Shown here: piece after piece, positions 20,034-28,402 of the stretch
How the letters are laid out: every line of letters begins with the position of its first letter
How positions within the stretch are numbered: position 1 is the first letter of the stretch
Assembly (NCBI RefSeq): GCF_000331305.1
Contig: NZ_KB217478.1
Coordinates: 7,719,481 to 7,783,480 of the forward strand
DNA from: Calothrix sp. PCC 7103
GTDB taxonomy: Bacteria; Cyanobacteriota; Cyanobacteriia; Cyanobacteriales; Nostocaceae
Reading direction: 5' to 3'
Length of the DNA stretch: 64,000 nt
Notes under the pieces: generated by a model
Seen by the model: the letters and a program-made list of their open reading frames with translations, nothing else
Databases searched by the model: none
Told to the model about the DNA's origin: nothing
Position numbers and translations under genes: made by a program

Positions 20034-21021
20034 GAACAAAACTAAAGTTTCCTTAGTTACCACTCAGATAAATAATACTTTGTTGGTGAAGTTACCACCC
20101 AGATTAACGGTGATTGAGGCTGTTTCTTTTCGAGAATTTTTTCAAGGATGGATACAAGACCCTAGTTTGACAAAAATTATCTTAGATTTTGGACAAACTA
20201 CAATTATCGATAGTAGCGGTCTTGGCTCATTAATTAGTAATCATAAATCAGCACAGGCGAAAAATATTCAATTAGTCTTTTGGAGTATTCATCCGCAAGT
20301 GAAATTAGCTTTTTCCCTGGTAGGTTTGGAGCAAATATTTGACATCGAACCCAACACTGAGGCGATTCTCCCCACCACAACTTCTAAAATTGAACGACGT
20401 CCACCCTTGACCCATCCTTCCGTGCGATCACCAATAAAACGGTTCATTGATATTGTAGGTGCAATCATTGGTTTGGGTATTACTGCCGTAATATTTGTAC
20501 CGCTCGCGATCGCGATCAAACTTGATAGTCCCGGTCCTGTGCTGTTTAGTCAAATTCGCTGTGGCTGGATGGGACGAAGGTTTCGCATTTGGAAGTTTCG
20601 CTCAATGGTAACAAATGCAGAAAGTCTTAAAGCTACTATTCATAACCAAGTTTCTGGAGCATTTTTCAAAAATGAACACGATCCACGAATTACCCGCGTT
20701 GGGCGGTTTCTCCGTAAAACTAGCTTAGACGAATTACCACAATTTTGGAATGTTCTTATCGGAGATATGAGTTTAGTTGGGACTCGTCCACCAACACCCG
20801 ACGAGTTAGAACAGTATGAAGTTGCAAATTGGCAAAGACTGGATGTTAGACCCGGGCTCAGTGGTGAGTGGCAAGTCAACGGTCGCTCAAAAATCCGCAA
20901 CTTTGAAGATGTGATTGAGCTTGATTTACGCTACCAAAGTAATTGGAGTTTGACCTATGATTTACAGCTAATTTTAAAAACAATTATTTTTGTTTTCAAT
21001 AAAAATTCAGGGGCAGTCTAA
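20023..21021 (+). CDS. STAS domain fused to polyprenyl-phosphate sugar-1-phosphate transferase
   Basis: The 332-residue protein joins two modules. Residues about 10-115 form a STAS (anti-anti-sigma) domain with the phospho-acceptor loop [10 protein letters not shown], Ser64 being the expected target. Residues about 135-332 form a bacterial sugar transferase that starts EPS repeat units on a lipid carrier: membrane anchor at 140-168, [19 protein letters not shown], then [21 protein letters not shown]. An RsbW-like kinase gene starts at its stop codon (TAATG) and a second STAS gene follows. The arrangement suggests that phosphorylation of the STAS part gates the transferase. The gene contains one HIP1 octamer (near 20504) and no GGCGCC. 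It follows pssE with an 11-bp overlap, so it belongs to the same operon. Confidence 0.9.
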   Translation: MNSKNKTKVSLVTTQINNTLLVKLPPRLTVIEAVSFREFFQGWIQDPSLTKIILDFGQTTIIDSSGLGSLISNHKSAQAKNIQLVFWSIHPQVKLAFSLVGLEQIFDIEPNTEAILPTTTSKIERRPPLTHPSVRSPIKRFIDIVGAIIGLGITAVIFVPLAIAIKLDSPGPVLFSQIRCGWMGRRFRIWKFRSMVTNAESLKATIHNQVSGAFFKNEHDPRITRVGRFLRKTSLDELPQFWNVLIGDMSLVGTRPPTPDELEQYEVANWQRLDVRPGLSGEWQVNGRSKIRNFEDVIELDLRYQSNWSLTYDLQLILKTIIFVFNKNSGAV

Positions 21022-21491
21022 TGTCACTGCAAACACATCCATTGATTCGTCATTCAACCCTACAAGTTATCAGTGATTTAGATGCAATGGTAACAGTTGT
21101 AGAATGGTTTGACCAATTCAATTGCGCCGAATTGCCTTTTCAAATCTGGATAGAAGCCCAAACTGGATTAATAGAAGGCTTTACCAATGTAGTTCGTCAT
21201 GCCCACAGCCATCTCAGTCCCCAAACCCCTGTCGATTTAGCAGCAACAATTTCCTCAGAATATTTTCAAATTCTTATTTGGGATTGGGGCGAACCTTTCG
21301 ATTTAGAAGTAGCATTAGAACAACTCGATCAAGAAACCAGTGAGTACAAATTGAACCCTTTAGATCGTGAAGGTCATTGGGGCTGTATATTTCTACTGAA
21401 GCTGAGACGAGACTACAGTTGGAATGTTACTTATACTCGTGAATCAGGAAATAAAAACTGCTTGTTGCTAAAGAAAAAGATAGCTTTTTAA
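21021..21491 (+). CDS. RsbW-like anti-sigma/serine kinase (HATPase_c_2)
   Basis: The 156-residue protein has a GHKL ATPase fold of the anti-sigma-factor kinase type: N-box EGFTNVVRHAH (residues 52-62, Glu52 and Asn56), G1 box DWGEPFD (88-94) and a glycine-bearing segment GHWGCIFLLK. Such kinases bind and phosphorylate STAS proteins. The gene overlaps the STAS-transferase stop by one base and is followed within 50 bp by a STAS gene, so a partner-switching set is encoded here. It lacks any membrane segment. Confidence 0.85.
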   Translation: MSLQTHPLIRHSTLQVISDLDAMVTVVEWFDQFNCAELPFQIWIEAQTGLIEGFTNVVRHAHSHLSPQTPVDLAATISSEYFQILIWDWGEPFDLEVALEQLDQETSEYKLNPLDREGHWGCIFLLKLRRDYSWNVTYTRESGNKNCLLLKKKIAF

Positions 21492-21535
21492 TTAGTAGTG
21501 ATAGCAAGTAGGAAATTTATTCTCTCGTTTTGAAC

Positions 21536-21925
21536 ATGATTTTGAGCAAACCTATGAATACACAAATAAAAGTTATTCAACCCGGTGGTATTTTTGATTC
21601 GAGAAATGGTAAACCAATTCAAGAAGAAATTAAAAAATTGATTGAATCAGGTATTAAGACATTTTTGATGGATTTTCAATCCGTCCATTTTATGGATAGT
21701 TCTGGATTTGGCATCCTGCTTTTAATAGTAAAAACAATCCATGAAAAAAAAGCAAGGCTCGCACTTTGCTCAATTAATGAGCAAATTAGAATGATTCTGG
21801 AGATGAGTGGTACAAGCAAAATTTTTGAAGTATTTCCCGACCAAGTGTCATTCATAGAAATAGTCACGCAAAAACATGAACAGGACATGAGCAACAAAGA
21901 AGGGGGATTCAAGATAAGAGTATAA
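21536..21925 (+). CDS. STAS-domain anti-anti-sigma factor
   Basis: A stand-alone STAS protein of about 129 residues from ATG 21536 (another in-frame ATG lies six codons on). The phospho-acceptor loop is VHFMDSSGFGILLL. The C-terminal tail after about residue 108 is charged and probably flexible. It lies directly after the RsbW-like kinase and is the classic partner that competes for it; its phosphorylated form would be the substrate of the RsbU-like phosphatase encoded on the opposite strand beyond the IS630 element. An IS630 insertion begins only about 20 bp after its stop, without cutting the gene. Confidence 0.85.
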   Translation: MILSKPMNTQIKVIQPGGIFDSRNGKPIQEEIKKLIESGIKTFLMDFQSVHFMDSSGFGILLLIVKTIHEKKARLALCSINEQIRMILEMSGTSKIFEVFPDQVSFIEIVTQKHEQDMSNKEGGFKIRV

Positions 21926-21945
21926 TCATCGATACGACTTGAATA

Positions 21946-23072
21946 AGCAGAAGAGGCAGGGTAAGTAGGTACGCAAAAATATTTATGCATTTCATGATAA
22001 ACTATGACTAGAAAACTAAAACGTCAAGAAAGGGGTGCGAACATGCGTTTTATCAAAGGATTAAGTCAAGAAACCATCAAAATTTTAGAAAGAATTTATA
22101 AATACAGTAAATATCATCAAGTACGGCAGAGAGCGCAGTGTATAAAATTAAGTCATGATGGATATAAAATAACCGACTTAACTAAAATTTTTAATGTCAG
22201 TCGTCTAACGATTACTAACTGGTTTGATGATTGGGATAATTATGTACTAGCTGGGTTATACGACAAAAAGGGAAGAGGAAGAAAGTCAAAATTAGATGAT
22301 GAACAAAAAGAGCAGGTTAAACACTGGTCGCTTGAAAATTCAAGAAATTTACATATTGTAAGAATGAAAATTAGAGATGAATGGGGAATTGATGTTAGTA
22401 ATGATACAATTAAGCGAGTTTTAGAGTTTTTTGATGTTACATGGCGCCGCATTAAAAGAGGCGTGGCAGGAGAGCCAGAAGAGTCAGTATACAAGCAAAA
22501 AAAGGAAGAATTAGAAGAATTAAGAAAACAAGACGATAGAGGAGAAATTGATTTAAGATATGTTGATGAAACAGGGTTTTGCTTAACTTCTTATGTTCCA
22601 TATGCATGGCAAGAAAAAGGAGAAACTATTATTGTAAAAACTCAGAGAAGTAAGCGTTTAAATGCTTTAGGCTTTTTAAATAGAAGAAACGATTTAGAGG
22701 TTTATTTATTTGAACGCAGCATTAATAGTGATGTTGTAATAGCATGTATTGATAAATTTTGTGAAACTCTTGAGAAAAAGACTGTATTAGTAGTTGATAA
22801 TTCTTCAATTCATACTAGTCATGCGCTACTTGATAAACTAGAAGAATGGAAAGAAAAAGGATTAACCTTATTTTTCCTACCCACATACTCCCCCGAATTG
22901 AATATCATTGAATCTTTGTGGCGTTTTATTAAATATTATTGGCTAGAAATAGATGCTTATGAGAGTTGGGAGAGGTTGGTTGAGTCAGTAGAATACATCT
23001 TAAAGAATTTTGGAGAAGAATATATAATCGATTTTGCGTAACTACTTAAATATTCTCCCCTGCCTCAAATGT
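21946..23072. mobile_element. IS630-family insertion sequence
   Basis: Terminal repeats share GAGGCAGGG and TAAGTAG-TACGCA (left from 21946, right to 23072), and a TA dinucleotide flanks both ends, as expected for IS630/Tc1 target duplication. The right repeat overlaps the transposase stop. The element is about 1.13 kb and looks complete. It separates the STAS gene from the RsbU-like gene. Confidence 0.75.
22043..23041 (+). CDS. IS630-family transposase
   Basis: The reading frame opens at 22004, but ATG 22043 has the better ribosome site (AAAGGGG). The N-terminal half is a helix-turn-helix region (KITDLTKIFNVSRLTITNWF). The C-terminal half is a DDE domain with RYVDETGF, VLVVDNSSIHTS and YSPELNIIESLWRFIK, which includes all three catalytic acids. 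Length and frame are intact, so this element may be active. Confidence 0.9.
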   Translation: MRFIKGLSQETIKILERIYKYSKYHQVRQRAQCIKLSHDGYKITDLTKIFNVSRLTITNWFDDWDNYVLAGLYDKKGRGRKSKLDDEQKEQVKHWSLENSRNLHIVRMKIRDEWGIDVSNDTIKRVLEFFDVTWRRIKRGVAGEPEESVYKQKKEELEELRKQDDRGEIDLRYVDETGFCLTSYVPYAWQEKGETIIVKTQRSKRLNALGFLNRRNDLEVYLFERSINSDVVIACIDKFCETLEKKTVLVVDNSSIHTSHALLDKLEEWKEKGLTLFFLPTYSPELNIIESLWRFIKYYWLEIDAYESWERLVESVEYILKNFGEEYIIDFA

Positions 23073-23104
23073 TATATTCATAATCTTGTCTAATACCAAT
23101 TCTT

Positions 23105-23306
23105 TCTGACGGGGTGACATGAGACCTACAATGCTTACTGTATAAGCTCCATAGCTCTCATACCTCGTAAATAATTTTCGAGTTGATGACGACTTAATCT
23201 CATTAAAAGATAAGCCTTATTGACAATTCTGACCTGTATTTTTTTACCATGAATTGATCTAAGTTATGCATTGCTCTTGGTTATAGGCGCTTGTTGCCCC
23301 GTCAGA
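23105..23306. repeat. 202-bp non-coding element with TCTGACGGGG ends
   Basis: A perfect 10-bp terminal inverted repeat (TCTGACGGGG / CCCCGTCAGA) bounds 202 bp. On the minus strand the interior contains a short open stretch without a start codon (VRIVNKAYLLMRLSRHQLEN), perhaps a fragment of a gene. It ends two bases before the stop of the RsbU-like gene. It is probably a MITE or the scar of a larger element. Confidence 0.55.
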
Positions 23307-23307
23307 T

Positions 23308-24260
23308 TTACTTGAAATCAGCATTAAAGCTTATTTCTAATAAAGAGCAGTCATCATTAAACATTTGATTGCACGTTGCATTTCTTATTGCTTCCAAAAT
23401 CTGGTCTAAATTTGTGTGAAATTCTTGAGAATATAAAGTTAGTAAATTGATGAAATTGTTTAAATTCCACATAGTACTATCAGGCTTTTCAATTTCATAA
23501 ACTCCATCACTAAAAATATACAGTTTACTTCCTACTTTAATGTCACATACAGCATTATAATATTCTGTCTTGGTGTATGTTCCAATTGGCAAGTTGGGAG
23601 TAATTAATTGTTTGATCTCTAAACTTGAATCAGTTGAGTTTGAAAGAACTAAAGCCGGAGGATGCCCAGCACTAGAATAAGTTAGCTGATAAGAAATGAT
23701 GTCAAAAATTCCATACCAAATTGTAAAATATTGATAATTTTGCTTTTCCATTTGAAATATATTATTTAAGCTTTTGAGAACTTCAGATGGATTATAGAGA
23801 GTACCTGGGGGAAGAGAATGGGAACGTAAAAGATTTTGCACCGAAATTGAAGGAAGTGCTGCAGCTAATCCATGTCCGGAAACATCAAGGAGATATATTA
23901 CTAAGTGATTTTCATCCAGCCAGTAGTAATCAAAGCAATCACCACCCAGTTGGTTAGAGGGTAAAAACCTGGAGTTGATTGTGACTAATCCCGACATCGG
24001 TTTAGGTAGAAGAGATTTAACATAATCAGCAGCTTCATTTAATTCTGTTTCTAATAGTTTTTGCTGAATTTGTAAATCTTGAGCTAGTGTTTTTAGTTCT
24101 TGATTTGTTTTATATAGTCTAAGTCCAGCTCTTACTCGTGCTTTTAATTCGCTAATTTCAATCGGTTTGCTTAAAAAATCATCAGCACCTGTATCTAAAG
24201 CTTCTACTCGGTCTTCTACCGCCTTACGTGAAGTTAAGAGAATAAAAAAGGTGGTTGATA
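23308..24260 (-). pseudogene. RsbU-like PP2C phosphatase with cut receiver domain
   Basis: What remains is the last third of a receiver domain (ILLTSRKAVEDRVEALDTGA, then DDFLSKPIEISELKARVRAG), a coiled coil (about 50 residues) and a full SpoIIE/PP2C phosphatase domain. The phosphatase keeps the acidic metal sites: GGDCFDYYWL, LLDVSGHGLAAAL, IFSDGVYE and NDDCSLL. Such receiver-phosphatases dephosphorylate STAS proteins and would complete the partner switch with the neighbouring kinase and STAS genes. The receiver's first two thirds, including the phospho-Asp, are missing; at about 24260 the sequence changes abruptly into an opposite-strand DUF4114 gene. The open frame continues to 24414 through that foreign DNA without a natural start. 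Confidence 0.8.
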
Positions 24261-24269
24261 GAGATGCTT

Positions 24270-25377
24270 CCGATTTGATGGTGCAAAATATCAAGGTGTG
24301 AAAACCTTTGAGATGGAGGCAGGTGATAAATTTGCCTTTATGCTTGTACCCAATACCACAGTTAAAGATATCAACTCCTTTAAAGGCATAAGCAGTGCCA
24401 GCCCGATGGTGCAATATGGTAAAGTGCCTCTATTTTCCATTCCCGAAGCTAATCCAAGTGTGGGACGCGGACAAATGGTAAGTATAGATGATAACGGAAC
24501 CTTTGCTTTTGAGGATATTCCCACAGGCTTGTCTACTTCCGATCGCGATTACAACGATTTTGTTTTCCAAATCAAAGGTGCTACAGGAATTAGTCAGTCA
24601 ATAGATGATTTATCCAACTCCGAACGTAATTGGCGTACCACAGAAGTAGGAAAACAATTACTCGAATATACCAATCGGGCTGTTTTTGATGAAGGTGTGT
24701 TTCAGGTAGATTCCACTGGTCAAGTCAAAATCGACCTACTTTATGATGGTGGCAGTCATCAAACCGATCAAGTTGGTATCTTTAGCCTCAAGGGTATGGA
24801 TATGTACGAAATCGGTTCAGATGCTTTTATTCGAGAAGCTATACGCCGTGCCAACACCAGTACCAAGGAAGGTTATGTTGTAGTTAAAGATGCTGAACAA
24901 GGGGCACTTTTTAGTGATACTGATAACATTCTTAACTGGGAAAAGAACTTTAATGCTGGAGAATATCTAGGACCAAAAGTTTATGAAATGGAAGCGGGAG
25001 ATACTTTTGGTTTTGTGATTATGTCCAACGGATCTCTTCGTGATGCTTTAACTGGACAGACTTATACAACTAGCAATAGACCTCTGTTTTCGATGTCATC
25101 TGCTAATATAAGTGACATCCACCAAGTGGCAGAAGTCGCGACAGCAACGAATGGTATCATGCTTGGTTTTGAGGATGTTCCTCTTTATAGTGGTTCTAAC
25201 CGCGACTACAACGATTTCGTGATTTCCGTTGAAGGAGTTAAGAGTATCGGTATTACTGATATCAAAGATGTCATGGCCAGCTATCGTAATTGGGTAGATA
25301 CATCACTTGGGAACGATATTTTCAACCATTTTACGATGAATCACTCGGCGTTCGCCGATTTTAATGCGGGAAAGTAG
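24270..25377 (+). pseudogene. DUF4114-repeat surface protein, 5' truncated
   Basis: About 365 residues contain two DUF4114 units, each ending in the acidic motif FEDIP or FEDVP followed by RDYNDFVFQI or RDYNDFVISV (about residues 70-93 and 295-320 from the ATG at 24298). Each unit begins near EMEAGD-FAF or EMEAGDTFGF. These domains occur in very large calcium-binding exported cyanobacterial proteins. The frame has no plausible start: it is joined at about 24260 to the broken RsbU gene on the other strand, so it is probably the C-terminal end of a much longer gene moved here by a rearrangement. Confidence 0.65.
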
Positions 25378-25420
25378 CATTAAGTGTAGCAGAGATGGGG
25401 TTGTAGCTAGTACCAGGGGG

Positions 25421-25488
25421 AACGCATCTTAATTTTAAGCTGGGTGAGGCGAAGCCTCGCCCGTAGGGCAAGCGCATCTTAATTTTTC
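25421..25488. repeat. Repeat with CGCATCTTAATTTT arms
   Basis: Two direct copies of CGCATCTTAATTTT (about 25423 and 25473) flank a GC-rich hairpin (GGGTGAGGCGAAGCCTCGCCC). This is an intergenic repeat type seen in many cyanobacteria. Confidence 0.6.
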
Positions 25489-25501
25489 AAAATCAAAATT
25501 A

Positions 25502-25684
25502 TTACTTACGTATTGGACTTTGGAAAAAATAGTACGTTAGTGAACTAAAAAAGGACGCAGCTTTCTTATCCCAGTTATGAGATGTACAAGCAGCAGAGGT
25601 AATAGCTACTGCTATTACTAATATGAGGGCTGATGCAACTGCTTTCAATGGTAGGTTTTTTTGAATCGAGCCAATAGTTGACAA
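25502..25684 (-). CDS. Small putative lipoprotein or exported peptide
   Basis: The 60-residue frame has a hydrophobic segment (about residues 14-32) ending ITSAAC, which could act as a lipobox with Cys33, followed by a short polar and aromatic tail. The start uses a non-ATG codon and no strong ribosome site is seen. It lies between repeats. It may be a real small lipoprotein or the leader of a truncated one. Confidence 0.35.
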   Translation of the reverse strand: MSTIGSIQKNLPLKAVASALILVIAVAITSAACTSHNWDKKAASFFSSLTYYFFQSPIRK

Positions 25685-25800
25685 AATTCTTAACTACTCA
25701 ATGAGGTTTTAGCTTCGCTAAACTTCGTTAACGTTGTTTCAGGATTTGGGCGCCCACTGAAATAGGCAAAAAATGACCAAATTCAAAATACCTACCCATG

Positions 25801-25904
25801 ATATCATGTCCGGGAGCGTAACCATAATAAAATCATTGTAGAGACGCGATTAATCGCGTCTCTACGTGACGTGGTAATTATGGGTAATCAACCGGACATG
25901 ATAT
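25801..25904. mobile_element. 104-bp MITE with ATATCATGTCCGG ends, copy 2
   Basis: Same terminal repeats and central GTAGAGACGCGATT palindrome as the copy at 8900-9002, with several core differences. Its right end lies inside the 3' end of the lipoprotein gene and supplies that gene's stop codon and final residues (HIMSG). Confidence 0.85.
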
Positions 25905-26331
25905 GAGAGGCCCTGGATGCAGGGTCAAGCTTAACCATGCTACCAGAGTTATTAGTACGGTAAACCCAAGTTTGTGATTTTGCATTGCTAACTTTTACTT
26001 CCCATCCAGGAACTAAAACTTGAGTACAAATACTACCAGGTTCAGCTAAACCCAAACATCCATCTCTCCAAGTGCGCGATTCAGAAGCAATAATTTTTAA
26101 CTTATCATTAGATTGTCCCGCGCGTTTAGAAGCATCCTTTAAAACAGCATTGCTCACAGCTTCTGGTAAACTACTAGTTTGATTTTGGGAAACATCATTG
26201 ACTTGCTCCGATGAAGGAGACTGTTGTATTTCAGTTTGAGCAGTATTAGGAGCGTTAACACAAGCAGTTAATAAGCTGCAAGCAATAATTAAAGCAATTA
26301 GTTTTCTGTTAAAAATTTGAAAAAAAATCAT
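25888..26331 (-). CDS. Lipoprotein with MITE-derived C-terminus
   Basis: Starting at ATG 26331, chosen for the strong AGGAGGT seven bases upstream rather than the longer open frame, the product has 147 residues. It has a leader with lipobox LLTAC, a Gln/Ser-rich linker, then a compact domain containing SESRTWRDGCLGLAEPG, TQVLVPGWEVKV and TWVYRTNNSGSMVKLDP. I recognise this as a cyanobacterial conserved domain of unknown function with two cysteines. The last residues (about RASHIMSG) are encoded by the MITE, so the natural C-terminus has been replaced, probably with little loss because the domain seems complete. The IscB element lies just upstream and may have separated it from its promoter. 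Confidence 0.75.
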   Translation of the reverse strand: MIFFQIFNRKLIALIIACSLLTACVNAPNTAQTEIQQSPSSEQVNDVSQNQTSSLPEAVSNAVLKDASKRAGQSNDKLKIIASESRTWRDGCLGLAEPGSICTQVLVPGWEVKVSNAKSQTWVYRTNNSGSMVKLDPASRASHIMSG

Positions 26332-26353
26332 AGACCTCCTGGTATGCGGGAAA

Positions 26354-26374
26354 CTCAGACACTTCAGTGCTGAG
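26354..26374. other. Hairpin at the 3' side of the iscB element
   Basis: Stem CTCAG-CAC / GTG-CTGAG with a TTCA loop, about 45 bp beyond the iscB stop. Subterminal hairpins of this type mark the right ends of IS200/IS605-like elements, so this may be the element's right end. Confidence 0.45.
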
Positions 26375-26416
26375 AGGGAACCGACACAAGCGATTTTAAT
26401 CGCATTGAATCTTAGA

Positions 26417-27700
26417 TTAATTTGAGTATGAGTAAGCATCTTTTTTATGAACAGTTTTGCAATATTTATGTGAGATTCCTTGTACTAGACCTGTTTTAGT
26501 TGAGATATTGAAACTACCAGTAGAACGTGTTGCAATTCGACCAATATAAATACCAACTTTCTTACCTGTTTTAACGACAGCTTTAACTATGTCACCAGTT
26601 TGAAAACCATGTACAAACTTGATTCGTGGTACATACCTTGTCGGGAACCCATATTTGTCAGTTCTACACATTTGCCGTGTACCATGACCTTTTGCAGCTA
26701 TTAACAATGGCTTAATTCCTTTAATATTTAATATTGGTGTCGATTTCCCAACACATGCAGCATCAATCCAATGAGTCTTATCCAAACCTTGTTGACTACG
26801 GTTGAATTTAGTTAACCCCCCGCTGCCAGTTTCAACAGGTAAGTTAGTTGCTTTTAATGCATTCAGTAATGTAAATCTGGTAGTATTTACTGCTGCTGCC
26901 GACTCCAAAGGCTTTTTAGCTTGTTTGAGTATTGATTCTAATTTTTTAGGCTCTTTTTTCAAGAAATCTTTGATATCTTGAGTTCCCTTCTTTAAATTGC
27001 ATTTCTTGCAACTTAAAGTTAAGTTCAATATTGAATTAGAACCACCTTTTGAACGTGGGTTAATATGCTCTACTTGAAGTGGGACATCTTTAATTCCACA
27101 ATATGCACATTGTCTATCCCACTTCTCAAGTAAATACTCCCTAGTCTCGTAACCAGCAAGAGTACCCTGTTGATATTCCTTACCTTGAATATGTGGGTTC
27201 TGCATTATTTGCATATCAAATTTAACTAACTCCTGGCTAATAGAATCAATCAATGCTAGTTTTTGTAAACGTTTTACCCATGTCAAAATATTATCAACTC
27301 GACTTTGAAGACTTGGCGGTATCCATCCTTCGTTACGCTTGCGGTTATTAAATCTTGGGGCACGATAACGAGTTTTGCGGTTCCTACGACCACGACGTAA
27401 TTGCCGTCTCGAAGTTAGAGCATCTCTAATTTGAAAACCTCTATGCTGTAGTTCCGCTGCAAAAATAACTTCACCAGTTGCGTCGTTTACCAATGCGAAA
27501 CCTGTGTTTTTTGCACCTGGGTCAATCTTAATTCTTAGGGGTTGAATCTCAATATCAGATTTTGCTTGTTTGAGAATTATCGTGAACGGAAAACGTCTAA
27601 AAATCGCAGCTTTTTTGTTTTTTAATAGCTGTCTAGCCTGTGCTGGATGAATAGGATTGAGCGGTTTTTTGTTTGTGTCAATTAAGAAAACTTTGGACAT
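26417..27700 (-). CDS. iscB: IscB RNA-guided nuclease
   Basis: From ATG 27700 (GGAGGGA just upstream) the product has 427 residues; numbers below count from the in-frame ATG four codons earlier. An N-terminal PLMP-type segment (VFLIDTNKKPLNPIHPAQAR) is followed by RuvC-I with Asp64 (IKIDPGAKNTGFAL), an arginine-rich bridge helix at 101-120, RuvC-II with Glu161, an HNH domain with CAYCG (202-206), His216 in QVEHINP and CKKCN (235-239), and RuvC-III with Asp317 (THWIDAACVG). The basic C-terminal region probably contacts RNA and target DNA. All nuclease residues are present. No TnpA transposase gene is nearby, so the element would depend on one elsewhere. The putative guide RNA lies directly upstream. 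Confidence 0.92.
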   Translation of the reverse strand: MSKVFLIDTNKKPLNPIHPAQARQLLKNKKAAIFRRFPFTIILKQAKSDIEIQPLRIKIDPGAKNTGFALVNDATGEVIFAAELQHRGFQIRDALTSRRQLRRGRRNRKTRYRAPRFNNRKRNEGWIPPSLQSRVDNILTWVKRLQKLALIDSISQELVKFDMQIMQNPHIQGKEYQQGTLAGYETREYLLEKWDRQCAYCGIKDVPLQVEHINPRSKGGSNSILNLTLSCKKCNLKKGTQDIKDFLKKEPKKLESILKQAKKPLESAAAVNTTRFTLLNALKATNLPVETGSGGLTKFNRSQQGLDKTHWIDAACVGKSTPILNIKGIKPLLIAAKGHGTRQMCRTDKYGFPTRYVPRIKFVHGFQTGDIVKAVVKTGKKVGIYIGRIATRSTGSFNISTKTGLVQGISHKYCKTVHKKDAYSYSN

Positions 27701-27957
27701 AAGTCCCTCCATTTCTGGGTAATGTTAGCTTCGCTAATGTTTAAGGTCGGTACTATCCGAAGGACACTTTCTTAACTCAATAAAAATGTTTAATCCTTCA
27801 GTTCTAGAGCAAGGAACTAGCTTCGCATTCCTTGGTAGGTCTTTAACTCTTACCTTAAACGTAGTCAGTAAAGACTTAAGCTGGTCAACTAATCCTAAAA
27901 AGTAGAGACTTCAAGCTATTGCTGGAAGCTCAGTCCCTTTAGGGCTGAGTCGTTGAC
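27701..27957 (-). ncRNA. Putative IscB omega-RNA scaffold
   Basis: The 257 bp before iscB are non-coding and rich in stems on the same strand. The scaffold would begin at 27957 with GTCAACGACTCAGCCCTA and an immediate hairpin CTCAG-CCC / GGG-A-CTGAG (to about 27930), a beginning I associate with IscB RNAs. Further pairings follow, including GGAATGCGAAGCTAGTTCC and TTAGCGAAGCTAA. If so, the guide is the roughly 16 nt just upstream (27958-27973, minus strand). The boundary is inferred from pattern, not measured. Confidence 0.55.
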
Positions 27958-27973
27958 AATCCTACCTAATAAA

Positions 27974-28205
27974 ACTTGTAGGTTGGGTTCCGCAAAGCCT
28001 CCACCCAACACTAATCTACACAATTATAGCAAAGCTTACTGATTGGCAAAAAACTTAGAGGATACTTTGAAAAGTATCAAATCACCTGTAACCCTCCATA
28101 AATAAGGAAAGAAAACAAGGGGAGGATTAAACCTGTAAGTTTGTATCAAATATCACTCCCCAAACATCGTCTTAATACTTTCCACGTTTATATAGCTTTA
28201 TTTAT
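27974..28205. other. Intergenic region left of holin-like gene
   Basis: Non-coding, A/T-rich. It begins with a hairpin made of GTAGGTTGGGTT and CACCCAACA-type arms (about 27978-28015), an intergenic palindrome that borders the presumed guide end of the IscB element. Confidence 0.4.
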
Positions 28206-28224
28206 AAATGTGATCTAAAAGTGA
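28206..28224 (-). promoter_or_regulatory. TCAC 11-bp direct-repeat operator, minus orientation
   Basis: Reads TCACTTTTAGATCACATTT on the minus strand. It points toward the IscB element and the lipoprotein gene beyond it, so it may be the old promoter of the lipoprotein gene now separated by the insertion. It also lies about 180 bp from the holin-like gene on the other side. Confidence 0.5.
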
Positions 28225-28316
28225 TGCATATACCATATTGTTGTTTTGATGAAAATATAACCAATGGTAGATAAAAAACAATTAAGCACTTTTTATAAAA
28301 AATCTAAAAATAAACT

Positions 28317-28335
28317 TCACTTTTGAGTCACATTT
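28317..28335 (+). promoter_or_regulatory. TCAC operator upstream of holin-like gene
   Basis: TCACTTTTGAGTCACATTT, 11-bp spacing, 67 bp before ATG 28403; a TAAAAT-like -10 follows at suitable distance. Confidence 0.6.
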
Positions 28336-28402
28336 TTTTTGCATAGTAAAAATACTATTAATGTTCTATATGCAAGAAGTGTAAACCAAAAGGGATATTA
28401 CT

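Noticed and set aside
24255-24414. Receiver N-terminus of the phosphatase continuing to 24414
   Set aside because: The extra residues are the antisense of the DUF4114 gene and resemble no receiver; the true domain is cut at about 24260.
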